A DNA stretch of 64,000 nucleotides from positions 50,573-114,572 of the forward strand of contig NZ_JAEMHM010000021.1 in assembly GCF_016458275.1 (NCBI RefSeq), read 5' to 3'. This stretch comes from Geomesophilobacter sediminis. GTDB taxonomy: Bacteria > Desulfobacterota > Desulfuromonadia > Geobacterales > Geobacteraceae. Under the pieces are notes generated by a model that was not told the origin of the DNA, did no database searches, and was given only the letters and a program-made list of their open reading frames with translations. A program made the translations under genes and the position numbers. Position 1 is the stretch's first letter; each line of letters starts with the position of its first letter. Below, one piece after another: positions 17,700 through 27,394 of this stretch.

Positions 17700-19070
17700 C
17701 TACTGCAAGACGAGGGAACTTTCCCCCTCAGCATACACCCGGATGCAGACTTTTTCCTTTTGCACCACCACAGCGCTCAGCTTTACCGTTTTCAGCGCGC
17801 CGCGCAGGTAGATCCCCTCCGCCACCCGCACCTTGGACAGGTGCTTCCCCGCCAGTTCCTGGGCTTGCTTCAGCCGCTGGGAAAGATCCAGGTTCAGCTT
17901 TTCCCCGATGGTCTCCCGGATGCTGCCGTGGAGGAACCAGTCGGCGGTAGTGACCAGGAGGTTTCTGGACTGGACGTCGAAGTCGACCTCGCGCACCGAG
18001 AAGTGGCCGGTCCCGGGATCGAAGACCGGGCGGCAGGTGAGGTAGAAAGTCCCTTCCAGCGACCCGGCGGTGACCACCTTGACGATGAGGCGGTCGCCGT
18101 TGCCGTAGAGTTCGAGGTCCTTGAGCAGGACCTTGCTGCCGGCCCGGCCGAAATCCTTGTCCCGAAGCAGCGGCAGCGCGATGGAGCGGAGGTCGTTGTA
18201 AAAGAGCTCGGAGTTGAGGGCGACCCGGAAGGTCCGGTCGGTCGCCGTGGTCAGCTTCAGTTCCGGAAGGGGGAGCGGGGCCTTGGGGAGGGGCTTGGGC
18301 CCGACTACCACCTCGGCGAAGGTCTGCATCCCGACGCTGATCTTGACCCGGTCCTTCTCGAAGGACAACGGGTTGAGGTTAAGCGCCGTCGGCGTCACCA
18401 CGAGCCAGACGTGGCGCGCGGCATCGAGCAGGACCGGAGCCTGGGCCGCCCCCCACGCCTTCGCCACCTGGTTCTTGACGGACAGCTCGTCGTTGAGCTT
18501 GCGGTTCACCGCGCCGGCGAGCAGCCGCTGCAGCGGTTGCAGCATGCCCTCGACCACGCTGCGCGGCTTGAAGGAGAGGGGGCCGAGCTTGATCGCCTCG
18601 GCCAGGTTGTCGCTGAGCCCGGTGTAGGTCAACTGGGCGTCCACCTTCCAGTCGGCACCGATTCTGGGGCGCAGCTTGAACCGGATTTCGGTGGCAAAAG
18701 GGACCGTTTCGAAGATGCCGTAACTGCACGAGACCGAGACCGGGACGCTGAAATGCAGCGCCTCGTCGGCGACCGACACCCGGATCACCCCGTTCCGGAG
18801 CACCCGGGCGGTCATGCCGCCGGGCGCGGCACCGCGGTAAAGCTCCTTGGGGAGCAGCCGCTCCAGGGCGCGGCTTAATTCCGTCGCGGAAAGCTCAACC
18901 GCCAGGTTGACCGTGGAGAGTTCGCGGGGGATCTCCTTTTGGGCCCCTTCCGGTCCCGGTGGGGGCGCGGCGAAGCGCCCGGCGGCCGGGCCGACCCCGG
19001 CGCACGATGCCAAAAACAGTGCCGTCAGCAAGGCAAAAGCAAATCCTCGCGTCTTTTTCCCAATCGACAT
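17700..19070 (-). CDS. DUF4403-like lipoprotein
   Basis: A 456-residue lipoprotein; the signal peptide ends in FLASC (Cys20). The mature chain starts with STVNLAVELSATELSRALERLLP, typical of DUF4403 proteins with a repeated lipid-binding-like (TULIP/SMP-type) beta/alpha arrangement. Later matching segments include LTYTGLSDNLAEAIKLG and GIYLRGALKTVKLSAVVV at the C-terminus. Function of the family is unknown; an outer-membrane or periplasmic lipid-handling role is inference. The frame is open far upstream, but only this start gives a lipoprotein signal, and GGGAAAG precedes it. Confidence 0.65.
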   Translation of the reverse strand: MSIGKKTRGFAFALLTALFLASCAGVGPAAGRFAAPPPGPEGAQKEIPRELSTVNLAVELSATELSRALERLLPKELYRGAAPGGMTARVLRNGVIRVSVADEALHFSVPVSVSCSYGIFETVPFATEIRFKLRPRIGADWKVDAQLTYTGLSDNLAEAIKLGPLSFKPRSVVEGMLQPLQRLLAGAVNRKLNDELSVKNQVAKAWGAAQAPVLLDAARHVWLVVTPTALNLNPLSFEKDRVKISVGMQTFAEVVVGPKPLPKAPLPLPELKLTTATDRTFRVALNSELFYNDLRSIALPLLRDKDFGRAGSKVLLKDLELYGNGDRLIVKVVTAGSLEGTFYLTCRPVFDPGTGHFSVREVDFDVQSRNLLVTTADWFLHGSIRETIGEKLNLDLSQRLKQAQELAGKHLSKVRVAEGIYLRGALKTVKLSAVVVQKEKVCIRVYAEGESSLVLQ

Positions 19071-19274
19071 GACTTTCCCGCCTTTCCATTTCCCGAGTTC
19101 TCCTGCGGCGCCAGCCGCCGGTCCACCAGCCGGGAGCGCCTCTCGCAAGCCCGCCCCAGCCGGCCACCTTAACGCACTCCACCCTCCGTCGCAAGGAATT
19201 CCTGTGCCGGGAACCTTCCCCCGCACCCGGTTCGGCGGTGCCGGAAAGGGGTGCTGAACTTTCGGCAGGTAACG

Positions 19275-19315
19275 AAAAAAGGAACGCCCCGGGAGTATCC
19301 GCTTGCGGGGCGTTT
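19275..19315 (-). terminator. Second terminator-like hairpin
   Basis: Stem GAACGCCCCG / CGGGGCGTTTC, with an A6 run on its left that is T6 on the minus strand. Confidence 0.65.
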
Positions 19316-19325
19316 CTTTCCGGGC

Positions 19326-19358
19326 AAAAAAATTGGCCGCCTCCGGAGAGAGGCGGCC
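19326..19358 (-). terminator. Terminator of the 19.4-19.9 kb gene
   Basis: Stem GGCCGCCTC / GAGGCGGCC with 6-nt loop; on the minus strand it is followed by AATTTTTTT. Confidence 0.85.
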
Positions 19359-19414
19359 CATTAGCAGGGAGGTAACAACGTGTTAGAGGGACGGTTGGAC
19401 AGCGGCTTTGGTGG

Positions 19415-19855
19415 TCAGACGGGCCGCTGCAGTGAAAAATCTTCCAGGGTTTCCTGCAGTTCAAGGAAAACGGCTTCCCGCACCGAGTGGCGTTCCCAAT
19501 ACTTGGCCAGCTTGCGGGCGCATTCGAACATCCCTACGATGCCGGCGGAGGTGCCGCAGGCGACGATGAGCGAGGTCTCTCCGCTGACGACGGTGATGAT
19601 GCCGGCCAGAAGCAGCACCAGGCTCGACAGGAAAAGCGGCGTTTCCATGTGCCGGAACGGGGAGCGAAGCACGTGGCTCAAAGAGGCGTAGGCCACGGCA
19701 TGGGAGCGGACCCGGGCCAGGTAGGTCTCCAGTTCCGCGCCGTTGAAGCGGGAGACGGCGCGGATGTAGAACCGCCGGCAGGCCTCCCTGCTGGAGGTCG
19801 CCAGGCGGTCGCGGTAGTAATGCTCGAGTTCGATGTCGATGATCATGGTATCCAT
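19415..19855 (-). CDS. Hypothetical membrane protein
   Basis: A 146-residue protein. A soluble N-terminal half (LEHYYRDRLATSSREACRRF, helical and basic) is followed by two adjacent hydrophobic helices (about 70-110: FLSSLVLLLAGIITVVSG then SLIVACGTSAGIVGM) and a helical C-terminus. No family recognised. AGGAGGA is correctly spaced before the chosen ATG; upstream frame extension lacks one. A strong terminator follows the gene. Confidence 0.65.
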   Translation of the reverse strand: MDTMIIDIELEHYYRDRLATSSREACRRFYIRAVSRFNGAELETYLARVRSHAVAYASLSHVLRSPFRHMETPLFLSSLVLLLAGIITVVSGETSLIVACGTSAGIVGMFECARKLAKYWERHSVREAVFLELQETLEDFSLQRPV

Positions 19856-20225
19856 GGGGCTTCCTCCTGCGGTCCTGCCGGGTGGCGATTCCACCGCTTC
19901 CGGCAGCACTGCTTAGTCTTTAGCATATCGCATACCAAACCGTACCGGGGCCGGTAAAAATGCCGGTAAATCGCGCTTTCCGGCGGGAAACCGTGCCGTA
20001 GCCGGCGCATCCGGGCAGGGCAATTGCCCGTTTTTTCGGCAGCGGATGCGGCGAAATGGCGAAGCTGCCGCGGGGGAGGGCGGAGCTTCCCGGATTTTCC
20101 CTGCCGTGCCGCGGCCGTCCAGCCGCTGCGGTGCCTACGGTCGGTTACGCTTGCCTTGCCGGAGGCTCTTTGCTATCTTCGCCGCTTAAAGCAAACGCCG
20201 CTGAAAAAATCGGCAGGAGGAAAGC
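19856..20225. other. Divergent intergenic region with isolated terminator
   Basis: Between a minus-strand and a plus-strand gene. It contains a plus-strand terminator-like hairpin at 20012-20036 with no gene in front of it. No ORF with a ribosome binding site was seen. Confidence 0.5.
20012..20036 (+). terminator. Orphan terminator-like hairpin
   Basis: CGGGCA / TGCCCG stem followed by TTTTTT in the leader region of the DUF2141 gene. It could end a short leader or small RNA. Confidence 0.55.
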
Positions 20226-20681
20226 GTGGGACAGTTTGACGGAAAACAGAAAGCGCTCAAACGGGGAAGCGTGGTGCTCCTCGTGCTGGCGCTTTGCTCG
20301 ATAGCCGCGGCGGCTGCGGCCGAGAGTCTCACCGTCCGGGTTTCCGGTTTCAAGAAGCTGACCGGCACCGTCTACGTCATGCTCTGGCGGGATGCGGCCT
20401 CGTTTCCCACCCATCCGGAAAAGGCGGTGGCCACCCGGCAGGCGCCGGTTAGCGGGGACTCGGTCCAGGTCACCTTCGCCTCCCTCCCGGCCGGGACCTA
20501 TGCGGCGGCCGCCTTTCAGGACCTCAACGGCAACGGGGAGCTGGACCGGAGTCTTCTGGGGTGGCCGGTGGAACCGACCGGCGCCTCCAACGGGGCGCGC
20601 GGGACCGTCGGGCCCCCCCGTTTCTCCGATGCCGCCTTCGAGCTGAAGCAGAACCGGACCATCGAGATCCGGGTCAAGTAG
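20226..20681 (+). CDS. DUF2141-like exported protein
   Basis: A 151-residue exported protein starting at GTG after AGGAGG. The signal sequence (VVLLVLALCSIAAAAAAES) is followed by a beta-sandwich of the DUF2141 type: LTVRVSGFKKLTGTVYVMLW, then VQVTFASLPAGTYAAAAFQDLNGNG, then LGWPVEP and the closing FELKQNRTIEIRV. The family is common in the envelope of Gram-negatives with unknown role. It is convergent with the flavodiiron gene, with only 7 nt between the stop codons and no clear terminator. Confidence 0.78.
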   Translation: MGQFDGKQKALKRGSVVLLVLALCSIAAAAAAESLTVRVSGFKKLTGTVYVMLWRDAASFPTHPEKAVATRQAPVSGDSVQVTFASLPAGTYAAAAFQDLNGNGELDRSLLGWPVEPTGASNGARGTVGPPRFSDAAFELKQNRTIEIRVK

Positions 20682-20688
20682 CCCCAGC

Positions 20689-21924
20689 TCATTGTTGCCG
20701 CAGTGCCGCGCTCTTTACCCGGCGCGCCAGTTCCCTTCCCCGCTCGTAGAGCAGCTCCAGCTGTTCCGGTAGCGCGGCCCCCTTGAATTCCACCGGCTCC
20801 AGAAAGTTCCACCCCAACTTGTGCCGCTCCACGATCTCGTCGAGCTCCCGCTGGGCCCCTCCGGACCAGCCGAAACTCCCGAGCCGGAAGGCGACCTTCC
20901 CCTTGACCACCTTGCGCCCCAGCTCCTCGAGCGCCGCCGCCATCGGCGGAAACATCCGGAACTCGTAGGTCGGCATGGCGAGCACGATGCCGGTCGACCG
21001 CCAGGCCGAAGCGAGGATGTTACTTACCTGCGTCTCGGGGACCTGGTGCACCGCCGTCTCCACCCCTTCCGCCGCGATCCCTTCCAATACCGGGGCGAGC
21101 GCCCGCTCCGTGTTCCCGTACATCGTCCCCCAAACGACCGTGACCACCGGCTCGGCGGGACCGCCGCCGAAGCTCGCCAGGCGCTGGTACAGATCGATGA
21201 TCCGTCCCGGATCGCGGCGCCAGATCGGGCCGTGCCCGGGGGCGACGATCCGCACCGGCAGTCCCTTGACCTTCTCGACCGCCCGCGCCACCGAGGGGGA
21301 AAAACGGCAGACGATGTTGGCGAAGTAGCGCAGCGCCTCGGCCTCAAAGCATTTCAGCTCCGCCTCGTCGAGCCGGTCGTCGAAGGGGGACTGCTCCAGG
21401 GCGCCGAAAGCGCCGAAAATGTCGCAGGAAAGGAGGGTGCCGGTCCCGGTCTCCAGGGTCACCATGGTGTCGGGCCAGTGCACGTTGGGGGTCTCCTCGA
21501 AGCGGAGCATCTTGCCGTTGCCCAGATCGATGGTGTCGCCGGACCGGACGATGCGGTAGTTCACCTCCAGATCGTAGAAGGCCCGGGCCAGTTCCAGACC
21601 CTTCTGGGTGATCACGACCTCGAAGTCGCGGGTGATCTGGAGAAACGACTTCAGCCAGCCGGTATGGTCCGGCTCGGTGTGGTTGATCACCACGTAGCGG
21701 ATGCTGTGCACGTCGACCCCGATCTGGGCCATCTGTGCGTAAAGGGTCTCCGGAACCCCGTCCCAGTCGCAGACCCCGTCGACGATGGCGACTTCGCGCC
21801 CCTTCACCACATAGGAATTCATGGAGCAGCCGCGGGGGAGCGGCCACATCCCCTCGAAGAGGAGTCCGGTCCCTAGGTTTGCGGAAAGACAGAAAAGACC
21901 GTCGGCTACCTGGGTTGCTTCCAT
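20689..21924 (-). CDS. Flavodiiron protein (A-type flavoprotein, FprA family)
   Basis: A 411-residue cytoplasmic flavodiiron protein. The metallo-beta-lactamase-like half carries all diiron ligands: HTEPDH near residue 82 (H-x-E-x-D-H), the His of NVHWPD, the Asp of SCDIFGAFG, and the His of APGHGP. The C-terminal flavodoxin half starts near 255 (TVVWGTMYGNTE, the FMN phosphate loop). Family members reduce O2 to water and/or NO to N2O using reduced rubredoxin. No rubredoxin gene is adjacent. GGAGAA precedes the ATG; upstream open frame is shadow sequence. Confidence 0.94.
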   Translation of the reverse strand: MEATQVADGLFCLSANLGTGLLFEGMWPLPRGCSMNSYVVKGREVAIVDGVCDWDGVPETLYAQMAQIGVDVHSIRYVVINHTEPDHTGWLKSFLQITRDFEVVITQKGLELARAFYDLEVNYRIVRSGDTIDLGNGKMLRFEETPNVHWPDTMVTLETGTGTLLSCDIFGAFGALEQSPFDDRLDEAELKCFEAEALRYFANIVCRFSPSVARAVEKVKGLPVRIVAPGHGPIWRRDPGRIIDLYQRLASFGGGPAEPVVTVVWGTMYGNTERALAPVLEGIAAEGVETAVHQVPETQVSNILASAWRSTGIVLAMPTYEFRMFPPMAAALEELGRKVVKGKVAFRLGSFGWSGGAQRELDEIVERHKLGWNFLEPVEFKGAALPEQLELLYERGRELARRVKSAALRQQ

Positions 21925-22353
21925 CTGGTTCTCCTTTCTCGGGCTACACGCCCGGCGCTTGCTGATCCGGGACAAAGCCCCGATTTTCCCATCGCAGTAT
22001 TCTAGCACAGCTCCCCCCTTTGGCGCCGGAAGGCGCAGCATGGCTCGCTTTTTCCCGCTGACCGTTTTTCAGAACGGCGCCTGTTCAGTTTTAATGCAGC
22101 CGGAGCCGCCCTATTTCGCCAGCGAGGGTTAGAATTTTGTTAACACCTTGGCGCCCGTTTCGGGTGCACTCCGGAGCCAGGCTGCCCCCGCCACTTCATC
22201 TGCCAGAGATCCTTTTCCAAAAAACGCCGCACGCCCCGATCCGCCGGACCATGCCGAATTGAGCAACCAAAGAGGAGGTGACCGCCGAGGGCCGATCGGG
22301 TGAGGCGGCTGCCAGCAACACCGGATATTCATTTCAACACCAGGAGAGAGCTT
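21925..22353. other. Divergent intergenic region
   Basis: Between the flavodiiron gene and the DUF4082 gene. A degenerate half of palindrome B (about 22030-22043) and moderately AT-rich sequence near 22130 are visible. No gene seen. Confidence 0.5.
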
Positions 22354-25300
22354 ATGAAACAGACGTTCCGCATCCCATTCATCGCCGTAGCGTTTTGGGT
22401 GTCCGCGCTCGCCCCGGCCGCCTTCGGGGCCGCGAACTACACCCTTTGGCCGAACACCACCGTTCCGGCGGTCGCGGACACGGGCCCGGACAATCCGGTC
22501 GAACTCGGAGTGAAATTCAAAAGCGACCAGGCCGGGACCATCGCCGGAATCCGTTTCTACAAGTCCGCCGCAAACACCGGCACCCACGTGGCCAACCTCT
22601 GGGACCAAACCGGTACCAGACTCGCCACCGCGACCTTTGCCCAGGAAACCGCGTCGGGATGGCAACAGGTCCTGTTCTCCCCGCCGGTCAACATCGCCGC
22701 CAACAAGGTTTACGTGGCCTCCTACCATACGTCCACCGGTCACTACAGCGACGACCTCAAGTACTTCGCCGGCAAAACCCGCGACAATCCGCCGCTGCAC
22801 GCCCTGGCGGACGGGACCTCCGGGTTCAACGGCGTCTTCGCGTACGGCACCGGGAGTTCCTTTCCCTCCCAGGGATGGAACAGTTCCAACTACTGGGTCG
22901 ACCTCATCTTCGTCCCGTCCGTGGCCGACACGACCCCGCCGACGGTGACCGCCTTCACGGTTCCGGCAACCGCGACCTCCCTCACCGTCTATCTGACCTC
23001 TTTCACCGCCACCGACAACGTTGCCGTAACCGGCTACCTCGTCAACGAGTCGCCGAACCTCCCCGCCGTCGACGCGACCGGGTGGTCGGCGGCCCCCGCC
23101 ACCTCCTATAGTTTCACCTCCGCCGGGAACAAGCAGCTCTACGCTTGGGCCAAAGATGCTGCCGGGAACATCTCCGCTTCCCTGAGCGCCTCGGTCAGCG
23201 TGAGTACGACCGGGGACCGGCCGATCCTGATCGTCACCTCGAACAGCAATCCTTTCAGTAGCTACTACACCGAAATCCTCGGTACCGAGGGGTTCAACTC
23301 CTTTGCGCAGGCGGACCTCGCCTCGGTCACCGCGACGCTGCTCGCCGGCTACGACCTGGTGCTTTTGGGGGAAATGCCGCTGAGCCCGAACCAGGTGACC
23401 CTGTTCACCAACTGGGTAACCGGAGGGGGACATCTCGTGGCGATGCATCCGGACAAGAAGCTTGCCTCGCTTTTGGGGCTGACCGACCAGGGGGGGACCC
23501 TGTCGGATGGATATCTGCTGATCGACACCTCTTCCGGACCGGGGCAGGGAATCAGCGGCGAAACCCTGCAGTTCCACGGCAGCGCCGACCTCTACGCCGC
23601 CAACGGCGCCACGGTCCTTGCGAAGCTCTACGCCGACGCAACGAAGTCGACGCCGAATCCGGCGGTCAGCTTCCGGCCGGTGGGGACCAAGGGGGGAACC
23701 GTCGCGGCCTTTGCTTACGACCTTGCCCGTTCGGTGGTGTACACCCGGCAGGGTAACCCCGCCTGGAGCGGTGACGAGCGCGACGGACAAACTCCCATCC
23801 GCTCCGATGATCTCTTTTTCGGTCCGGCGGTGTTCGACCAGGAGCCGAACTGGGTGGACTTCAACCGGGTGGCGATCCCGCAGGCGGACGAGCAGCAGCG
23901 CCTGCTTGCGAACCTCATCATCCAGATGAATCTGGACAAGAAACCGCTGCCGCGTTTCTGGTACCTCCCCCGCGGGGAGGCGGCGGTCGTCGTGATGACC
24001 GGCGACGATCATGCCAACGGGGGAACGGCCGGCCGCTTCGATCGGTACCTCGCCCTGAGCCCGCCCAACTGTTCGCTGGCCAACTGGGAATGCATCCGCG
24101 GGACATCGTATCTCTATCCCAATGCCCCGCTCACGAACACCCAGGCTGCCAGCTACACCGCGGCGGGTTTCGAGGTGGCACTGCACGTCTTTACCAACTG
24201 CGCAGACTGGACTCCGTCCACCCTGGACGGCTTCTTCTCCGATCAGTTGACCAGCTGGGCCTCGCGCTACTCCAGTCTGCCCCTGCCCCAGACCAACCGG
24301 ACCCACTGCATCGTCTGGAGCGACTATGCCTCGCAGCCCCAGATCGAGCTCAGGCACGGGATCCGCCTCGATACCAACTACTATTACTGGCCTCCTACCT
24401 GGGTGAACAACGTCCCCGGCTTCTTTACCGGGTCCGGAATGCCGATGCGCTTTGCCGACCTGCAGGGACATCTGATCGACGTGTACCAGGCGGCGACCCA
24501 GATGACCGACGAGTCGGGGCAAAGCTACCCCTACACCATCGATACCCTGCTGGACCGCGCCACCGGGCCGCAGGGGTACTACGGTGTCTTCGTGGTCAAC
24601 GCCCACACCGATCTCGTCGACTCGGACGTCTCCGATGCCGTGGTGTACTCCGCCCTGGCGCACGGGGTGCCGGTGATCTCGGCCAAGCAGTTGCTGACCT
24701 GGCTGGATGGGCGCAACGCCTCCAGCTTCAGTGGCTTCTCCTGGAACGGGACCACCCTGAGCTTCGCCGTTAGCGCCGGTTCCGGGGCCAACGGGCTCAC
24801 CGTAGCGGTCCCGATACCGGACGGCAAAACCGTGCAGACGGTGACCGCCAAAGGGAGTACCATCCCCTTCGCGCTGCAGCGCATCAAGGGAATACCCTAC
24901 GCGACCTTCACCGCCTCCAGCGGCAATTACCAGGTCACCTTCTCCTCGGACCGCACCCCGCCGTCGGTAACCGGCGTCACTCCGGCCAGCGGTACCGTCG
25001 GGGTGCCCACGACCGCGGCGGTCTCCGCGCAGTTCAGCGAGGCGCTGGACGGCACCAGCGTCAGCCCCGACACCTTCTCCCTGCGCAGCGGCTCCGGCAT
25101 TGCCGTACCGGCTGCGGTCACCTACGATGCGGTCAGCCGGACCGCAACGCTGACCCCGTCGGCACCGCTGGCGAACTCGACCAGCTATACCGCGACGGTG
25201 GAAGGGGGAGCGGCTGGGGTCAAGGACGTCGTAGGTAACGTTCTTCCTGGCGATTATTCCTGGTCCTTCAGTACCGCCGCTTCGGGCAACGGACCGTTCT

Positions 25301-25788
25301 CGCTCTTCAACGCCGGCGCCACCCCCCGCGTGGTAGACACCGGTCCCGACGCCGCAGTGGAACTCGGGGTGAAATTCCGCAGCGACAGCGCCGGCTACAT
25401 CACCGGAATCCGCTTTTACAAGGCGGCCACCAACACCGGTGTCCACGTCGGGAACCTCTGGAGCATCTCCGGCAAACTCCTGGCCAGCGTTACCTTCCCC
25501 AACGAAACCCCTTCCGGCTGGCAACAGGCAACCTTCCCGGCACCGGTTGCCGTGACCGCCAATACCACCTATGTCGCCTCATACCACACCGTGAGCGGCC
25601 ATTACAGCGTGGATCAGAGCTTCTTCTCCGGAAAGGGGGCGGACAACGTACCGCTGCATGCACCCGCCGATGGGACCAACGGCTTCAACGGCGTCTTCGC
25701 TTATGGAGCGACCAGCATCTTCCCCAGCCAGGGGTACCTGAGCTCCAACTACTGGGTGGACGTTCTCTTCTCTACCGCTACCCCATGA
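22354..25788 (+). CDS. Large exported DUF4082/Ig multidomain protein
   Basis: An 1144-residue secreted protein with a cleavable signal peptide (APAAFG|AA). Homologous DUF4082 domains sit at both ends (about 25-190 and 985-1144); both contain DTGPD, VELGVKF, GIRFYK, VASYH and SSNYWVD. Between them are an Ig-like segment (about 205-290), a glutamine-amidotransferase/ThuA-like Rossmann region (about 290-430, starting RPILIVTS), a polysaccharide-deacetylase-like region starting AAVVVMTGDDH, and a Big_5-type Ig domain (about 865-970, PPSVTGVTPASG). It may act on or display polysaccharide; catalysis is not proven. AGGAGAG precedes the ATG, and a terminator follows. Confidence 0.8.
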   Translation: MKQTFRIPFIAVAFWVSALAPAAFGAANYTLWPNTTVPAVADTGPDNPVELGVKFKSDQAGTIAGIRFYKSAANTGTHVANLWDQTGTRLATATFAQETASGWQQVLFSPPVNIAANKVYVASYHTSTGHYSDDLKYFAGKTRDNPPLHALADGTSGFNGVFAYGTGSSFPSQGWNSSNYWVDLIFVPSVADTTPPTVTAFTVPATATSLTVYLTSFTATDNVAVTGYLVNESPNLPAVDATGWSAAPATSYSFTSAGNKQLYAWAKDAAGNISASLSASVSVSTTGDRPILIVTSNSNPFSSYYTEILGTEGFNSFAQADLASVTATLLAGYDLVLLGEMPLSPNQVTLFTNWVTGGGHLVAMHPDKKLASLLGLTDQGGTLSDGYLLIDTSSGPGQGISGETLQFHGSADLYAANGATVLAKLYADATKSTPNPAVSFRPVGTKGGTVAAFAYDLARSVVYTRQGNPAWSGDERDGQTPIRSDDLFFGPAVFDQEPNWVDFNRVAIPQADEQQRLLANLIIQMNLDKKPLPRFWYLPRGEAAVVVMTGDDHANGGTAGRFDRYLALSPPNCSLANWECIRGTSYLYPNAPLTNTQAASYTAAGFEVALHVFTNCADWTPSTLDGFFSDQLTSWASRYSSLPLPQTNRTHCIVWSDYASQPQIELRHGIRLDTNYYYWPPTWVNNVPGFFTGSGMPMRFADLQGHLIDVYQAATQMTDESGQSYPYTIDTLLDRATGPQGYYGVFVVNAHTDLVDSDVSDAVVYSALAHGVPVISAKQLLTWLDGRNASSFSGFSWNGTTLSFAVSAGSGANGLTVAVPIPDGKTVQTVTAKGSTIPFALQRIKGIPYATFTASSGNYQVTFSSDRTPPSVTGVTPASGTVGVPTTAAVSAQFSEALDGTSVSPDTFSLRSGSGIAVPAAVTYDAVSRTATLTPSAPLANSTSYTATVEGGAAGVKDVVGNVLPGDYSWSFSTAASGNGPFSLFNAGATPRVVDTGPDAAVELGVKFRSDSAGYITGIRFYKAATNTGVHVGNLWSISGKLLASVTFPNETPSGWQQATFPAPVAVTANTTYVASYHTVSGHYSVDQSFFSGKGADNVPLHAPADGTNGFNGVFAYGATSIFPSQGYLSSNYWVDVLFSTATP

Positions 25789-25902
25789 ACGTGATAAGTT
25801 GGCGCCCCCCTTGCCGCTTCTGCGAGGGGGGCTTGCCACGGCACCTCAGGGGCACCTTTGCTGTTTGAGGCCGAGAATAGAGCCGTCGTCGGACCTGCCG
25901 AT

Positions 25903-25931
25903 AAAAAAAGCCCGCTTGCTGCGGGCTTTTT
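25903..25931. terminator. Bidirectional terminator
   Basis: Stem AGCCCGC / GCGGGCT, 5-nt loop, A7 on the left and T5 on the right, between convergent genes. Confidence 0.9.
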
Positions 25932-25936
25932 CATGG

Positions 25937-27394
25937 TCAATGCCGAAACGGCTCGTCGCCGCCGGGGCCACGGCCTCCCCCCGAAGGAGCCGGATGGGGA
26001 GCCGGGGCAGCCGGTGCGGCGCGCACCGCCGGAGGAGCGGCGGCCGGGCGAGCCGGCGCCGGCACACGAACCGGAGCCGGAGTCCGCGGGGCAACCGACA
26101 CCGGCGGTGTGAACGACCGCGCCGGTGCAGGCAGGGGACGCGGCCCGGGCGCCGCTGCCGGATGGCGCGCTGGCGGGGCCGGCGGTGCGGCCAGCGCAGG
26201 GTGCGGCGGGCGGCGTGCCGGTGCCGGGGCGGTCGCGGCAGGGGCGCGATGATGTTCACCGCCGCGGAGTTCGCTTCCGGCGGCCCGGCCGGAGGCCGTT
26301 CCGGCCCCTTGGGAGGCGCTCCCGGCCGGGGCGCCTCTGCGGCGGTATGCGTCGAGCGGAGCTCGCCCCGGAGCGGGGGCGGGGGCCGCCCGGGAGGGCT
26401 TGGTTGCCGCCGGGGCGGCGCCGGCTGCCGGGGCAGCGCTGCGATCCCGGCTGCGGCCCCTGCGCGCTGTCGGAGTGGTGGGCGCACCGACCGCACTGCC
26501 GGTGGCGGCCCCGCGCTGCATCCCTTCCCTGCGCCGCTCCGGAGCCGGGGTCGGTGCCGCCCCGGGGCGGTGCGCCCGCCCCCGGAGTTCCCGCTGGCGG
26601 AGCGCGTCGTTGCGCAGCTCCCGCCTGAAGTCATGCGTGTCGCGCGTTCTGATGTTGCGGTTCACCCGGACCACGCTGGCATTTTTGCCGACATAGATGT
26701 GCCCGCGGTCCCCGATGTGGGGGCGGGACCGGGCGATCCATCCGCCGCCGCGCCAGCCGTGGTAAAAGACCCGCCGACGGTGCCAGTCACAGTCCCGGTT
26801 AAGCCATACCCCAATCAGCAGCGGGGTGCCGAAGCTGACAAAGGCGATGCCCGGCTGCGGGGGTTCCAGGTACACGAGTTCCGGGTCGTAGATCGGGACG
26901 TAGATGTACTGCGGGACCGCGGGAACGATCCGGATCCCGTCCGCTGCATCGATGACCTGCTGCTCCGGATTGCTTGCCAGGTTCCCCTCGGCATAGGCCT
27001 CGGCACGCAGCCGCTGGATCGCCTCCATAAGCTCTCGGGGCTGGTTCAGGTAGGCCTGCCCCAGGGCCGTCGTCCACTCCGGCTGGTCGTCCAACTGCTC
27101 GACGATCTGGGGATAGTGGGCGATGGCGCGGACGCTGAGGTCCCAGGGCTGGGCATCGACCCCGGCGGTGCCGTAACGCGCGACATAGTCGGCTGCCTGC
27201 TCGACCTGGTCGACGAAGGTGGCCGCCGGGAGGATCTGGGCGAGCAGCGGGTCGGGATACAGGGCGATCGGGCCCGCCAACTGGTCGAGCTCGTCCGGCG
27301 TCAGCAGGGTCTCCGTTTGGCCGAGGCAGCGCGGCACCGACCAGGCGCAGACGATGATCAGGAAGAGGGGGACAACGTAGAGTAGTCGTTTCAT
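25937..27394 (-). CDS. DUF3300 protein with Pro/Ala/Arg-rich tail
   Basis: A 485-residue exported protein. The signal peptide (about 1-25) is followed by a DUF3300 domain (about 30-230) with LAGPIALYPDPLLAQILPA, DQPEWTTALGQA and IYVPIYDPELVY. After about residue 270 it becomes low-complexity, rich in Pro, Ala and Arg, to the C-terminus. DUF3300 proteins are envelope proteins of unknown function. The tail is probably unstructured and may bind anionic surface polymers. GGGAGA lies before the ATG. Confidence 0.82.
   Translation of the reverse strand: MKRLLYVVPLFLIIVCAWSVPRCLGQTETLLTPDELDQLAGPIALYPDPLLAQILPAATFVDQVEQAADYVARYGTAGVDAQPWDLSVRAIAHYPQIVEQLDDQPEWTTALGQAYLNQPRELMEAIQRLRAEAYAEGNLASNPEQQVIDAADGIRIVPAVPQYIYVPIYDPELVYLEPPQPGIAFVSFGTPLLIGVWLNRDCDWHRRRVFYHGWRGGGWIARSRPHIGDRGHIYVGKNASVVRVNRNIRTRDTHDFRRELRNDALRQRELRGRAHRPGAAPTPAPERRREGMQRGAATGSAVGAPTTPTARRGRSRDRSAAPAAGAAPAATKPSRAAPAPAPGRAPLDAYRRRGAPAGSASQGAGTASGRAAGSELRGGEHHRAPAATAPAPARRPPHPALAAPPAPPARHPAAAPGPRPLPAPARSFTPPVSVAPRTPAPVRVPAPARPAAAPPAVRAAPAAPAPHPAPSGGGRGPGGDEPFRH

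Larger units (their letters stand above)
19071..19414. other. Intergenic region with two minus-strand terminators
   Basis: Upstream region of the DUF4403 gene. It holds the terminator of the next minus-strand gene and a second terminator-like hairpin at 19275-19315. No gene seen. Confidence 0.6.
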
